Positions 1 to 8,327 are shown, numbered from the stretch's first letter. The stretch is 64,000 nucleotides of DNA from Streptomyces mashuensis (GCF_014654785.1 NZ_BNBD01000001.1:1054001-1118000), one strand, 5' to 3'. Translations and numbers: made by a program. Notes: a model not told the origin generated them from the sequence alone.

Positions 1-143
1 CTTTCCCCCGGGCCGGTGAAGGGCGTGACGTCTCGGCGGGTCGTATGCACGGATACGGCCCGCCGGGACTTTTTTGTGGCCGCGTGGCCGCGGCGGCACC
101 GTCCCGGATGCCGTCCGCCTCGTTCCCCCGTCCGGGAGTTCCC

Positions 144-623
144 GTGGACACCAGCGAACTGGACCGCGCGTACCAAGAGTTGCTGACCGCCGCCGAGTCG
201 CTCGGCGCGGCCCCGGCGCTCTCCGAGGCCGGCCGTACCGCGGCCGACTGGCTGCTCGTGCACGTCGCGCTCACCGACGACATGCTCGCCCGCGCCGCCG
301 GCGCCCTGCTGGCCGACCGCGCCGCGTGCGTGGACAACGCGGCGGCCATGTCCCGGGTGGTCATCGCCCAGACCGTGGCCGCCACCACCTACGCCGAACG
401 TCTAGCACTCGTCCGGCAAAGTGCTGAGCGTTTACTGGGCCTGTTGGGGGAGTTGCCCGCGGCCTCGGCCGGCGCCGGAGTCCGGGTCCGCCTGGTGGAC
501 CGGGCCGGCCGTGAAGTCTTCGACGACGAGTTGTGCTGGGCCGATGTCCTCCTGACGCGGGCCCGTGACCATCTTCCGGGCCACGTCAGGACGTTGCGCG
601 CGGTCGCGGCCGGCCACGGCTGA
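144..623 (+). CDS. Small helical hypothetical protein with a TTA codon
   Basis: A protein of about 159 residues that I do not recognise confidently. The GTG at 144 is preferred because GGGAG lies about 6 bases upstream and the homologous-looking part starts there; a longer reading from ATG 45 adds a low-complexity leader. The sequence is Ala/Leu-rich and helical, with a WLLVHVALTDDML stretch reminiscent of DinB/maleylpyruvate-isomerase-like bundles, but that resemblance is weak. Codon 432-434 is TTA, so translation should depend on the bldA tRNA. It sits just upstream of, and parallel to, the SARP gene, so it may be an accessory gene of the cluster edge. Confidence 0.6.
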   Translation: MDTSELDRAYQELLTAAESLGAAPALSEAGRTAADWLLVHVALTDDMLARAAGALLADRAACVDNAAAMSRVVIAQTVAATTYAERLALVRQSAERLLGLLGELPAASAGAGVRVRLVDRAGREVFDDELCWADVLLTRARDHLPGHVRTLRAVAAGHG

Positions 624-677
624 GGCGTGCGCCACCCCGGGTCGCCGGTCTCCGCGGCCCGGGGGGATGGTGAAAAA

Positions 678-695
678 ATACCGTCGTGAAGTAAT
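678..695. promoter_or_regulatory. ARE-like operator upstream of the SARP gene
   Basis: An imperfect dyad in a locally AT-rich patch, ATACCGTCGTGAAGTAAT, matches 12 of 18 positions of the core of the perfect operator at 26104-26127. It lies about 130 bases upstream of the SARP start. The inference is that one of the ArpA-like receptors encoded at 25-28 kb represses the SARP gene here. Confidence 0.45.
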
Positions 696-825
696 ATTTT
701 GAGTGAGGGTCCTGCCAGGGGGGTGAGGACCAGTGCGCCGTGTGCTGCGAGCCGAGCGACGTGTGTCCGTCAACACGAGCAACACCACCCTCATCCAGTG
801 CACAGAGCGGCAAAGGGAGACAGTC

Positions 826-1626
826 GTGCTGAGCTTCTCGATACTCGGAGCCTTGGAGATCCGCACCCCGCGTGGGCCGGCAGAGATCCCCGGAGGGCTC
901 CAACGCACCCTCGTCCAGGCGTTGTTGGTCAGCGAGGGGCAGGCCATCGCGGGGGACACCCTCATCGACGAGATGTGGGGGGAGTCCGTGCCGGAGAACG
1001 AGGCCAACGCCCTGCAGGCGCACGTGAGCAGATTACGGAGGCGGCTGAAGGACCTGGAGCCCGAACGGCCGGCCTCCCGCCTGAGCATGCACCCCTCGGG
1101 CTACCGCCTGGCCGTCGCCTCCGGCGAACTCGACGCCGCCCATTTCGTCGCCCTGGTCAAGCAGGCCGAGGTGGTCAGCGCCACCGACCCCGGTGAGTCG
1201 GCCGCCCTGACCCGGGCCGCCCTGTCCATGTGGCGCGGGCCGGTCTTCGGCGGACACGCCGGCGGATCGGTCTGCCAGACGGCGGCGGCGCGGTACGAGG
1301 AGTACCGCATGCGTGCCCTGGAGCTGTTCTTCGACGCCGAACTGCGGGCCGGCCGCCACTCGGCCATCCTCGCCGAGCTGCACGAGGCCCACGCCGGCAA
1401 TCCGCTGCGCGAGTACTTCTGCGAACAGCTCATGATCGCGCTGTACCGCTCGGGCCGGCAGGCCGACGCGCTGGACACCTACCGGCGCATGTGGCACCGC
1501 CTCTCCGAGGAGCTGGGCGTGGAGCCCTCGCCGTCCCTGCGGCGCGTGGAGCACGCCATCCTCTCGCACCACCCGGCCCTCAGCACGGTGGGCGACGCGC
1601 GCTCCGCCCTGCTGGAGACGGTCTGA
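826..1626 (+). CDS. SARP-family pathway activator
   Basis: A 266-residue Streptomyces antibiotic regulatory protein. The N-terminal OmpR-like winged helix (LSFSILGALEIRTP, then TLIDEMWGE and LQAHVSRLRRRL) is followed by the bacterial transcriptional activation domain (AHFVALVKQAE through EELGVEPSPSLRRVE). The GTG at 826 is chosen because AAAGGGAG precedes it and the conserved fold starts at once; an in-frame leader from 733 lacks support. Codon 1033-1035 is TTA, implying bldA control. Its probable targets are the three promoters with 11-bp-spaced TCAG heptamers at 11277-11305, 11372-11400 and 21995-22023. Valanimycin synthesis is likewise controlled by a SARP, VlmI. Confidence 0.93.
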   Translation: MLSFSILGALEIRTPRGPAEIPGGLQRTLVQALLVSEGQAIAGDTLIDEMWGESVPENEANALQAHVSRLRRRLKDLEPERPASRLSMHPSGYRLAVASGELDAAHFVALVKQAEVVSATDPGESAALTRAALSMWRGPVFGGHAGGSVCQTAAARYEEYRMRALELFFDAELRAGRHSAILAELHEAHAGNPLREYFCEQLMIALYRSGRQADALDTYRRMWHRLSEELGVEPSPSLRRVEHAILSHHPALSTVGDARSALLETV

Positions 1627-1650
1627 GCCGCGGCGGCGTCCGGTCGTCAC

Positions 1651-1717
1651 GACGAGGCCGGTGGGTGGGGAGGGGACGGACCGCTGGTCCGTCCCCTCCC
1701 CACCCACCGGCCTCGTC
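1651..1717. terminator. Very long perfect hairpin, bidirectional terminator
   Basis: Two 32-base arms (1651-1682 and 1686-1717) are perfectly complementary around a 3-base loop, GCT. It lies between the convergent SARP and KAS II genes and so can end both transcripts. Confidence 0.85.
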
Positions 1718-1739
1718 CCATGTGGGTGACGGGCGCATG

Positions 1740-1781
1740 CCTTCGCCCCCTCCCCGGCCACGGCCGGAAAGGGGGCGAAGG
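1740..1781. terminator. Second hairpin after the leftward operon
   Basis: Arms CCTTCGCCCCCT (1740-1751) and AGGGGGCGAAGG (1770-1781) lie directly beyond the KAS II stop codon. It probably terminates the ten-gene leftward operon together with the hairpin at 1651-1717. Confidence 0.65.
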
Positions 1782-1792
1782 GCCCCGGCGGG

Positions 1793-3013
1793 TCATGCGG
1801 CCGCGATGGCCAGCACCACGTTCTGCCCGCCGAACCCGCAGGAGTTGCTGAGGGTCAGGTCGGTGCGGACCTCCGTGGGGGTGTCGGCGACCTTCACCTC
1901 CACCCGCGGGTCGAGCACCGACAGGTTGGCCGTGGGCGGTACGACCCCCTGCTCCATCGCCAGGACGGAGAACGCGGCCTCCACCGCGCCGGCCGCGCCC
2001 AGCAGGTGCCCGGTGACGCCCTTGGTCGAGGTGACCAGCGGGTCGGAGGTGAGCACCCGCTTGAGCACCTTGGCCTCGGCCAGGTCGTTGAGCGGGGTCG
2101 AGGTGCCGTGGGCGTTGACGTGCCCCACGTCCCCGGTGCCCGCCCCGGCGTCCGCCAGGGCCGCCCGCATGGCGTCCTCCACACCGGTGCCCTCCGGGTG
2201 CGGGCTGGTCATGTGGTGGGCGTCCGCGGACGCCCCGTACCCCACGATCCGGCCGCGCACCCGGGCCCCGCGGGCCCGCGCGTCGGCCACCCGCTCCAGG
2301 ACCAGGACGCCCGCCCCCTCGCCCGCGACGAAGCCGTCGCGGTCGGCGTCGAAGGGGCGGGACGCGGCGGCGGGGTCGTCCTCGCGCTTGGAGAGCGCCC
2401 CCATCTGCGCGAAGCCGGCCATCACCAGCGGCGTGATCATGGCCTCGCTGCCGCCGGCCAGCACCACGTCGCACCGGTCCAGCGCCAGCAGGTCGCGCGC
2501 CGTGCCGATGGCGGTGGCGCCCGAGGCGCAGGCGGTGGCCACCACGAGGTTGGGGCCGGTGGCCCGGAACTCGATGGCGGTCTGCCCCGCCAGCATGTTG
2601 GGCAGCTGCATGGGCAGCAGGAGCGGCGAGACGCGGGTGGCCCCGCTGTGCCGCAGCACGTGGTGCTGTTCCTCCACCGTGCCCGGCCCGCCGTCGGCGC
2701 AGCCGAGCACCACCCCGACCCGGGCGCCGTCCCAGGTCGTGGGGTCCAGCCCGGCGTCCTCGATCGCCTCCCGGGCGGCCACCAGTGCGAACTGCACGAA
2801 GCGGTCGAGCCGGTGGGCCCGGCGCGCGCCGAGCAGTTCGTCGGGCCGGAAGTCCGGCACCCGGCAGGAGATCCTTACGGGATTGTCCTCCAGGGCGGGG
2901 TCGAGCGCGGCGGCCGACCGGCCGCCGCACACCGCCGCCCAGCTCGGCCCGACCCCAATGCCGCCCGGGGTGACCAGGCCGAGCCCGGTGACAGCGACAT
3001 CGATGCCGGCCAT
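1793..3013 (-). CDS. Beta-ketoacyl-ACP synthase II (FabF-like)
   Basis: A 406-residue condensing enzyme that elongates an acyl-ACP by decarboxylative Claisen condensation. The Cys-His-His triad is intact: Cys162 in ATACASG, His302 in VNAHGTSTPLND and His336 in KGVTGHLLGAAG. The ATG overlaps the stop of the upstream ACP gene (ATGA at 3013), implying coupled translation and a dedicated partnership. With KAS III and the ACP it forms a set like RedP/RedQ/RedR of prodiginine clusters, which builds a pathway-specific acyl chain. It is the last gene of the leftward operon. Confidence 0.93.
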   Translation of the reverse strand: MAGIDVAVTGLGLVTPGGIGVGPSWAAVCGGRSAAALDPALEDNPVRISCRVPDFRPDELLGARRAHRLDRFVQFALVAAREAIEDAGLDPTTWDGARVGVVLGCADGGPGTVEEQHHVLRHSGATRVSPLLLPMQLPNMLAGQTAIEFRATGPNLVVATACASGATAIGTARDLLALDRCDVVLAGGSEAMITPLVMAGFAQMGALSKREDDPAAASRPFDADRDGFVAGEGAGVLVLERVADARARGARVRGRIVGYGASADAHHMTSPHPEGTGVEDAMRAALADAGAGTGDVGHVNAHGTSTPLNDLAEAKVLKRVLTSDPLVTSTKGVTGHLLGAAGAVEAAFSVLAMEQGVVPPTANLSVLDPRVEVKVADTPTEVRTDLTLSNSCGFGGQNVVLAIAAA

Positions 3014-3252
3014 CAGACCTTGGCGCTCCGCTCGTCCATCAGGGCGACCATGTCGCCGATCGTCGGGGCCTCCAGCAGCTCGTCGTCGCTGATCCTGATG
3101 CCGAGCTCCTGCTCCAGCACCAGCGACAGCTCGACGACGGCCAGGGAGTCGAGCTCGAGGTCCTCGTGCGTGGCCTCGGGCACCACCTGGTCCGGCGTCA
3201 CCTTCAGCTTGTTGACGAGGATGTCCTTCAGTTGCTCCAGCATGGCGGACAT
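3013..3252 (-). CDS. Acyl carrier protein
   Basis: A 79-residue ACP with the phosphopantetheine attachment serine at position 36 in ELDSLAVVEL. Size and helix pattern are those of a discrete fatty-acid/type II ACP. The ATG at 3252 has GGGAAG five bases upstream. Its stop overlaps the KAS II start. It should carry the growing chain between KAS III, KAS II and later enzymes of the pathway; a second, different carrier protein is encoded at 11488. Confidence 0.93.
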   Translation of the reverse strand: MSAMLEQLKDILVNKLKVTPDQVVPEATHEDLELDSLAVVELSLVLEQELGIRISDDELLEAPTIGDMVALMDERSAKV

Positions 3253-3329
3253 GGGGTCTTCCCTTCGTGGGTGTGCGTTCGCTCGGTTGTGCTTCGCGTG
3301 GTGCGGTCGTGGTGCCGGCGCGGACGTCC

Positions 3330-4340
3330 TCAGACGTCGAGGCCGGGCCAGACGAGGGTGGTCGAGCCCCAGGCCAGCCCGCCGCCGAAGGCGGTGAGCA
3401 GTACCCGGTGGCCGGCCGCCAGGTCCCCGGCCTCGGCGGCCTGGGCCAGCAGCAGCGGGATGGACGCGGCGCCCGTGTTCCCGACGTGCTCGATGTTCGA
3501 CAGCTGCCGCTCGGGCGGGATGCCCAGCCGTTCGGCGACCGCCGTGAGGATGCGGGCGTTGGCCTGGTGCGCCGCGAGGCGGTCCACGTCGGCCAGGTCC
3601 CAGCCGGCGCTCTCGACGGCCGCCTTCGAGGCGGCCGTCATGCGTTCGACGGCCATCCGGTAGGTGTCGCGGCCGTGCATCCGGAAGAACTCCTCGCCGG
3701 GGGCGGCCGGCAGCCCGGTGGAGCGCTGCCGGGAGCCGCCCGCCGGTACCTCGATGAGGTGCCGGTGGTCCCCGTCGCTGCCGAGGACGGTCCGGCCGAC
3801 CGCCCCCGGTTCGTCGGGGCGGCCCGCCCGCAGCACCACGGCCCCCGCCCCGTCGGCGAAGATGACCGCGGTGCCGCGGTCCTGCGGGTCGATGATGGTG
3901 GTGAAGGCGTCCGCGGCGATCAGCAGCACCCGCTCCGCCGTGCCGGCCGCGATGAGGCCGGAGGCGGTGGCGAGCCCGTAGAGGAAGCCGGTGCACACCG
4001 CCGAGACGTCGAAGGCCGCCGCGCCTGCCAGTCCCAGCCGGGCCGCCACCTGCGGGGCGGTGGCCGGGCAGGGCTGGTCCGGGGTGGTGGTGGCGAGCAC
4101 CACCGCGTCGGCACGTGCCTCGCCGGAGGACTTCAGCGCCCGCAGGCCCGCCTCCACCGCCAGGTCCGAGGTGGCCGTGCCCGGCTCGATCACGTGCCGG
4201 GTGGCGATCCCGGTGCGGCTGCGGATCCACTCGTCGGAGGTGTCCAGCCGGGCCGTGAGGTCCTCGTTGGTCACCACGCCGGGGGGTACGTACCCGCCGA
4301 CGCCGCAGACGACGGCGGCCCGCCCGGCCCGGCCGCTCAT
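3330..4340 (-). CDS. Beta-ketoacyl-ACP synthase III (FabH-like)
   Basis: A 336-residue initiating ketosynthase that condenses an acyl-CoA starter with malonyl-ACP. The catalytic triad is complete: Cys116 in DVSAVCTGFLYG, His258 in AAHQANARI and Asn288 in NIEHVGNTGAA. The ATG overlaps the stop of the diiron gene (4337-4340). Presence of a dedicated KAS III suggests that the cluster makes its own straight or branched acyl starter rather than borrowing one from primary lipid synthesis. Starter specificity cannot be read from the sequence. Confidence 0.93.
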   Translation of the reverse strand: MSGRAGRAAVVCGVGGYVPPGVVTNEDLTARLDTSDEWIRSRTGIATRHVIEPGTATSDLAVEAGLRALKSSGEARADAVVLATTTPDQPCPATAPQVAARLGLAGAAAFDVSAVCTGFLYGLATASGLIAAGTAERVLLIAADAFTTIIDPQDRGTAVIFADGAGAVVLRAGRPDEPGAVGRTVLGSDGDHRHLIEVPAGGSRQRSTGLPAAPGEEFFRMHGRDTYRMAVERMTAASKAAVESAGWDLADVDRLAAHQANARILTAVAERLGIPPERQLSNIEHVGNTGAASIPLLLAQAAEAGDLAAGHRVLLTAFGGGLAWGSTTLVWPGLDV

Positions 4341-5356
4341 GCGGCCTTCTCCGCCGGCCCGCCGGCCGCCGCGCCGTCCGTGCCCTCGGCGGTGGCGAGC
4401 ACGTCGACCGGCAGGCCCATGTACGCCATGCGGGCCTCGGCCATCTCGTCCGTCCACCGCTCGGCCATGTCGTAGCGCTGCTCGGCGGTGGTGTCCAGCA
4501 TCCGCACGCCCGGCCAGATCTCGTAGTCGCCGATCAGGTCGGCGTGCTCGGCCATGCCCTGCTGGAACAGCTCCTCGCGGTGGATGACGAACTCGCGGTC
4601 CGGCACCCGGTCCCACAGCTCCACGCCGGCCCGCAGGATCTCCAGCAGCCGCGGCCGGTACTCCGGGCGGGCCGCGACGTGGTCGCGGAGGATGGTGCTG
4701 GCCACCGTCAGGTGGCGGATCTCGTCGATGGCGGTGCCCCGGGAGATCTCGCCGGTGGCCGGCGACAGCGGGGTCCACTTGCGCTCGCTGAGCTCGGCCG
4801 CGGGGGCCAGCACGCCCTCGATGACGATGGCGAAGACCGCCACGCCGCCGACGAAGTCCTGCTGGTCGCGGACGATCTCCAGGGTGAAGTCCTCCACGGG
4901 CTTGAGCACCCGGGCCCGGTAGTCGGCCGCCATCTCGTCGATGTCGCGCAGCAGCGTGGCCGCGGGCATGCCCAGCTCGACCAGGTGGTTGCGGAACACC
5001 CGGGCGTGCCGCGCCTCGTCCAGCAGCTGCGTGGCGTAGAACTCCAGTTCGGGGACGCCGGGGGCGATGGGCACGTAGTGGCCCAGCAGCCGGGTGGCGA
5101 TCTCCTCGGACAGGCCCCGGAAGCCGAACTCCAGGACCAGGGCCTCGCGCAGCGGGCCGGGCTCCTTCAGGAAGTCGGGGACGAGCGCCTTCTCGTGGTG
5201 GCCGGTCGTGCCGCGGTCGCGCAGCGTGCCCTGGGCCACCTCCGTGATCCAGTACGCGAGGTTGCACTGCTCCGGGCCGAGCGTGAGTTCCTTCGCACCG
5301 TCCAGCAGTCCGGGAGCCCGGTCCCAGTCCGCCTCCGGCGCCACGGCGTCAGACAT
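4337..5356 (-). CDS. Ferritin-like non-heme diiron oxygenase, VlmB candidate
   Basis: A 339-residue soluble helical protein with the two ExxH iron-binding motifs of ferritin-like diiron enzymes: EARH at residues 114-117 and EIRH at 212-215, with a further candidate ligand Glu180 in VIEGVLAP. In valanimycin synthesis the diiron enzyme VlmB oxidises a hydrazine N-N single bond by four electrons to the azoxy group. Context makes this the likely equivalent: it lies between a flavin reductase (8-base overlap) and KAS III, one gene from a VlmO-like membrane protein. Other diiron chemistry (desaturation, hydroxylation of the chain) is possible; homology to VlmB itself needs alignment. Confidence 0.75.
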   Translation of the reverse strand: MSDAVAPEADWDRAPGLLDGAKELTLGPEQCNLAYWITEVAQGTLRDRGTTGHHEKALVPDFLKEPGPLREALVLEFGFRGLSEEIATRLLGHYVPIAPGVPELEFYATQLLDEARHARVFRNHLVELGMPAATLLRDIDEMAADYRARVLKPVEDFTLEIVRDQQDFVGGVAVFAIVIEGVLAPAAELSERKWTPLSPATGEISRGTAIDEIRHLTVASTILRDHVAARPEYRPRLLEILRAGVELWDRVPDREFVIHREELFQQGMAEHADLIGDYEIWPGVRMLDTTAEQRYDMAERWTDEMAEARMAYMGLPVDVLATAEGTDGAAAGGPAEKAA

Positions 5357-5912
5357 CGTGCTGATTTCCTTTCCGGTGGGGTCCGGCGAACAGGCCGCCG
5401 GCGTAACTGAGCAGGGGGGCGCCGTCGTGGACGGCGGTCCGGGTCACCTGGCCGAGCAGCACGTCGTGGTCACCGACGCGCGGGGTGTCGAAGACCCGGC
5501 AGGTGTAGTGCGCCAGGGCACCGTCGATCAGCGGCGCGCTCGCGTACGGGTCGGCCTCCCAGGCGATGCCGGCGAACTGCTCGGCACCGGTGGGGCGGGA
5601 GCCGTCGGCGAACCAGCGGGCCAGCTCGCCCTGCCCGGCGTCCAGCACGTTCACCACGAACCGGCCCTCGGCCACCGCCAGTTCGGCGAAGACCGAGCCG
5701 GCCCGCAGGCAGGCGCCCAGCAAAAGCGGCTCCCGGGAGACCGCCGTGACCGTGCTGACCGTGGTGCCGTGCAGCCGGCCCCCGTGGCAGACGGTGAGCA
5801 CCGAGACGGGCGAGGCCAGCTGGGCCAGCGCCCGGCTGCGCCGCTTGCGGCTCTGCGGGCCCGTCCCGCCGGCCCGGGGGGCCGGGCGGAGGCGGGCGGC
5901 GGCGACGCTCAC
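5349..5912 (-). CDS. Flavin reductase, VlmR-like partner
   Basis: A 187-residue protein of the NAD(P)H:flavin oxidoreductase (flavin_Red/HpaC) family: ALAQLASPVSVLTV near the N-terminus, then GTTVSTVTAVSREP, FVVNVL, and a C-terminal GGLFAGPHRKG. It supplies reduced flavin to a monooxygenase; the N-hydroxylase candidate at 8328 is the obvious client, as VlmR serves VlmH. The GTG at 5912 is chosen because it overlaps the preceding stop (GTGA at 5909-5912); longer frames run into the membrane-protein gene. It overlaps the diiron gene by 8 bases. Confidence 0.85.
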   Translation of the reverse strand: MSVAAARLRPAPRAGGTGPQSRKRRSRALAQLASPVSVLTVCHGGRLHGTTVSTVTAVSREPLLLGACLRAGSVFAELAVAEGRFVVNVLDAGQGELARWFADGSRPTGAEQFAGIAWEADPYASAPLIDGALAHYTCRVFDTPRVGDHDVLLGQVTRTAVHDGAPLLSYAGGLFAGPHRKGNQHDV

Positions 5913-6475
5913 CGGAGTGCCTCGTGCCGTGCGGCGGCCGGCGCGGCCGGCTCCGCGGCCGTGGGGGCCGCGGCCGCCGGCCGGTGCCCGACCGGCACCG
6001 GGTCCGTCACCGCGTGCCCGGCCGCCTTGGGGTGCGGCAGCCCGAGGTCGTCCAGCAGCCGCAGGTAGCCGGGCTGCCGCACGGGCTCGAAGGGCAGGGC
6101 GAACGACTTCATGAAGTTGCCGAACAGCCCCCGGTCGCCGAAGAGGTGGAACGGCAGCACCAGCAGCGCCCACTCCGGCTTCACCAGCCAGCACCACAGC
6201 GCCGCGACCACGGCCTGGGTGATGAGGCTGTGCATGACGTTGTAGAGGACGTAGTACGTCTTGGCGATGGGCCGGCCGCCACTGCGCTTGAAGGCGATGG
6301 CGCCCGGGATGTAGCCGATCAGGTCGATGTAGAGGAACAGCCCGATCGCGGGGAGCCAGCGGATCTCGTCGTAGTGCGCGATCAGCAGCCCGGTCGCGAC
6401 GGCGAAGCCGACGAGGTACTCGGCCCGGTGTATTTGGTAGGTCTTCGGGGTCTCGAAGGGATTTGCCTGGTCCAC
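5909..6475 (-). CDS. Small polytopic membrane protein, VlmO candidate
   Basis: A 188-residue integral membrane protein with about four hydrophobic segments (near residues 22-36, 41-62, 76-98 and 100-114) and a Pro/Ala-rich cytoplasmic tail. Polar residues inside or beside the segments include IHRAEY, AHYDE, YNVMHS and PFHLFGDRG. In valanimycin synthesis the membrane protein VlmO converts O-seryl-alkylhydroxylamine into the N-N bonded product. Size, topology and position next to the reductase and diiron genes make this the best VlmO counterpart, by context rather than alignment. It could also be an exporter or immunity protein. Confidence 0.6.
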   Translation of the reverse strand: MDQANPFETPKTYQIHRAEYLVGFAVATGLLIAHYDEIRWLPAIGLFLYIDLIGYIPGAIAFKRSGGRPIAKTYYVLYNVMHSLITQAVVAALWCWLVKPEWALLVLPFHLFGDRGLFGNFMKSFALPFEPVRQPGYLRLLDDLGLPHPKAAGHAVTDPVPVGHRPAAAAPTAAEPAAPAAARHEALR

Positions 6476-6503
6476 GGCGTGCCTCCTCGGCGGGGGTGGG
6501 GCG

Positions 6504-6992
6504 TCAGGCCGCGACGTCGCCCGGACGGGCGCCGTCCAGCTCGATGCCCCCGGAGATCCGGGTGCCGGGGAACAGCCCGACGAGGGCCCAGGCGACCGTC
6601 TCCTTGATGACCCGCTCGGCGATCGGGTCGAGGATGCCCTCCAGGCTGGGGATGCCGAAGTCGAAGTCGGCGTCGAAGCGCACCGCGACGTCGTCGCCGT
6701 CCTGGCGCAGCGCCCAGGTGCCGGTGAAGCTCTCGAAGTCGCCGTCGCTCTGCTCGAAGCGCACCAGCAGCTGGTCGCGGAGGAAGTGGTCGTCCTCGGT
6801 CCAGCTCAGCAGGCCGCTGCGGAAGTGCAGCTCCCAGCTGGAACTGCCGCGCGGCTCCGGCAGCGTGGCGTGCACGGTGGTCGCCCGCACGTGCGGGGCC
6901 AGCTCCGGGTACTTGTCCCACTGGACGACGCTGTCGTAGACCGTCTCGGCCCGCTGGGAGGGCACCACGGCGTCGATTTCCACGTGTCGCAC
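6504..6992 (-). CDS. SRPBCC (polyketide cyclase/START-like) protein
   Basis: A 162-residue protein with the opening of the coenzyme Q-binding/polyketide cyclase family (VEIDAVVPSQRAETVYDSV, WDKYPELAPHV) and the alternating strand pattern of the hydrophobic-cavity SRPBCC fold. It starts with GTG two bases from the aminotransferase stop, so it is translationally linked to it. Such proteins bind or cyclise hydrophobic intermediates. No aromatic polyketide machinery is present, so here it may hold a lipophilic amine or hydroxylamine; its role is not established. Confidence 0.8.
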   Translation of the reverse strand: MRHVEIDAVVPSQRAETVYDSVVQWDKYPELAPHVRATTVHATLPEPRGSSSWELHFRSGLLSWTEDDHFLRDQLLVRFEQSDGDFESFTGTWALRQDGDDVAVRFDADFDFGIPSLEGILDPIAERVIKETVAWALVGLFPGTRISGGIELDGARPGDVAA

Positions 6993-6994
6993 GG

Positions 6995-8278
6995 TCAGTT
7001 ACCGCCTTCCGGCATCGTGGCCGAACCCCGGACCAGGTCCAAGGTGGCCTTGTCGAACGCATTGAGGAGGAATTGCATGTCGGTCTCGGTGAGGATCGCC
7101 GGGGGCGTGAACCGGACCACGGAGCTGCCGTTCATGGAGTGGTTGGCCACCACACCGTGGTTGAACAGCTCGATCAGCAGCTCGCCGGCCAGGCCGGCCT
7201 CGACGAGCTCCACGCCGATGAGCAGGCCCTGACCGCGGACGTCCACGACCAGGTCCGGGATGTTCCGGCGGGCGATCCTCGCGATCTTCGGCAGCAGCCG
7301 CTCGCCGATGTCCTTGGCCCGGGCGACCATGTCGCCCTCCTGCACCGCCTTGATCGCGCCCTGCACGGCCGCCATCAGCACCGGCTGGCCGGAGAACGTG
7401 GCGGTGTGGACGTACGGGTCCTTGTCGAACGGCCGGAACGCCTTGCGGGTGGCCACCGCGGCCGACACCGGCATCACACCGCCGCCCAGCGCCTTGCCGG
7501 TCAGCAGCACGTCCGGCACCACGCCCTCGGCGTCGGCGCCCCACCACTCGCCCAGCCGGCCGAAGCCGGTCTGGATCTCGTCCATGATGAGGAAGCCGTC
7601 GTACTCGCGGACCAGCTCCTCGACCTGCTTGAGGTAGCCCTTGGGCGGGATGATCACGCCGCCCTCGCCCTGGACCGGCTCGAGGATGACGCACACCTCG
7701 CCCGGGTGGGCCCGCAGCTCCTCGCGCAGCGCGTCCGCGTCGCCGTACGGCAGGTGCACGAAGTCGGGCACCAGGGGCCGGAACGGCGCTTGGTAGACCT
7801 CCTTCGCCGTGGCCGACAGGGCGCCCAGCGTCTTGCCGTGGTAGCCGCCCTTCATCGACACGGTGCGCTTGCGGCCGCCGGCCCGGGCCAGCTTCAGGCC
7901 GGTCTCCACCGCCTCGGCGCCGGAGAGGGCGAAGTGCACCCGGTCCAGGCCCGGGGGCATCACCGACACCAGCGCCTCGGCGGCGCGGGCCGCCGTGGGC
8001 TCCAGCAGGATGCGGGTGGCCGTCGGGTGGGTGGTCAGCTGGCGCAGCACGTGGTCCATCACGACGGGGTGCCGGGCGCCCATGACGAACACGCCGTAGC
8101 CGCCGGCGTTCAGGAACCGCTCGCCGTCGCTGGTGGTCAGCCAGGCGCCGGAGGACTCGACCTCCATGTGGCTGCCGAACAGCTCGGCCAGGGTGGCCCT
8201 GCCCTTGCTGAGGTGCGCCCGGTACAGGCCGAGGACCTCCGCCTCGGCACTGACCCGGACGTCCTGGATCACACTCAT
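6995..8278 (-). CDS. Class III PLP-dependent aminotransferase
   Basis: A 427-residue fold-type I aminotransferase. The PLP lysine is Lys262 in LLTGKALGGGVMP, preceded by Asp233 in MDEIQTGFG, with SGAEAVETGLKLAR and GGYHGKTLGALS as further family motifs. Members convert aldehydes or ketones to amines using an amino acid donor. Between an aldehyde dehydrogenase-like gene and an N-hydroxylase candidate, it most simply converts a chain-derived aldehyde into the alkylamine, a step replaced in valanimycin by valine decarboxylation. The ATG at 8278 follows GGAGAG. Confidence 0.92.
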   Translation of the reverse strand: MSVIQDVRVSAEAEVLGLYRAHLSKGRATLAELFGSHMEVESSGAWLTTSDGERFLNAGGYGVFVMGARHPVVMDHVLRQLTTHPTATRILLEPTAARAAEALVSVMPPGLDRVHFALSGAEAVETGLKLARAGGRKRTVSMKGGYHGKTLGALSATAKEVYQAPFRPLVPDFVHLPYGDADALREELRAHPGEVCVILEPVQGEGGVIIPPKGYLKQVEELVREYDGFLIMDEIQTGFGRLGEWWGADAEGVVPDVLLTGKALGGGVMPVSAAVATRKAFRPFDKDPYVHTATFSGQPVLMAAVQGAIKAVQEGDMVARAKDIGERLLPKIARIARRNIPDLVVDVRGQGLLIGVELVEAGLAGELLIELFNHGVVANHSMNGSSVVRFTPPAILTETDMQFLLNAFDKATLDLVRGSATMPEGGN

Positions 8279-8327
8279 GGAACTCTCCAAAGGAAGCTCT
8301 CGGAAGGAAGGGGGGCGCCGGGCGGGG

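Noticed and set aside
1793..4340. A prodiginine cluster, because of a RedP/RedQ/RedR-like trio
   Set aside because: No pyrrole-forming, condensing or Rieske oxygenase genes are present; the trio is used in several lipid-primed pathways.
6504..6992. Aromatic (type II) polyketide cluster, because of the cyclase-like protein
   Set aside because: There is no KS-alpha/chain length factor pair; the two KAS proteins are FabF- and FabH-like with complete triads.
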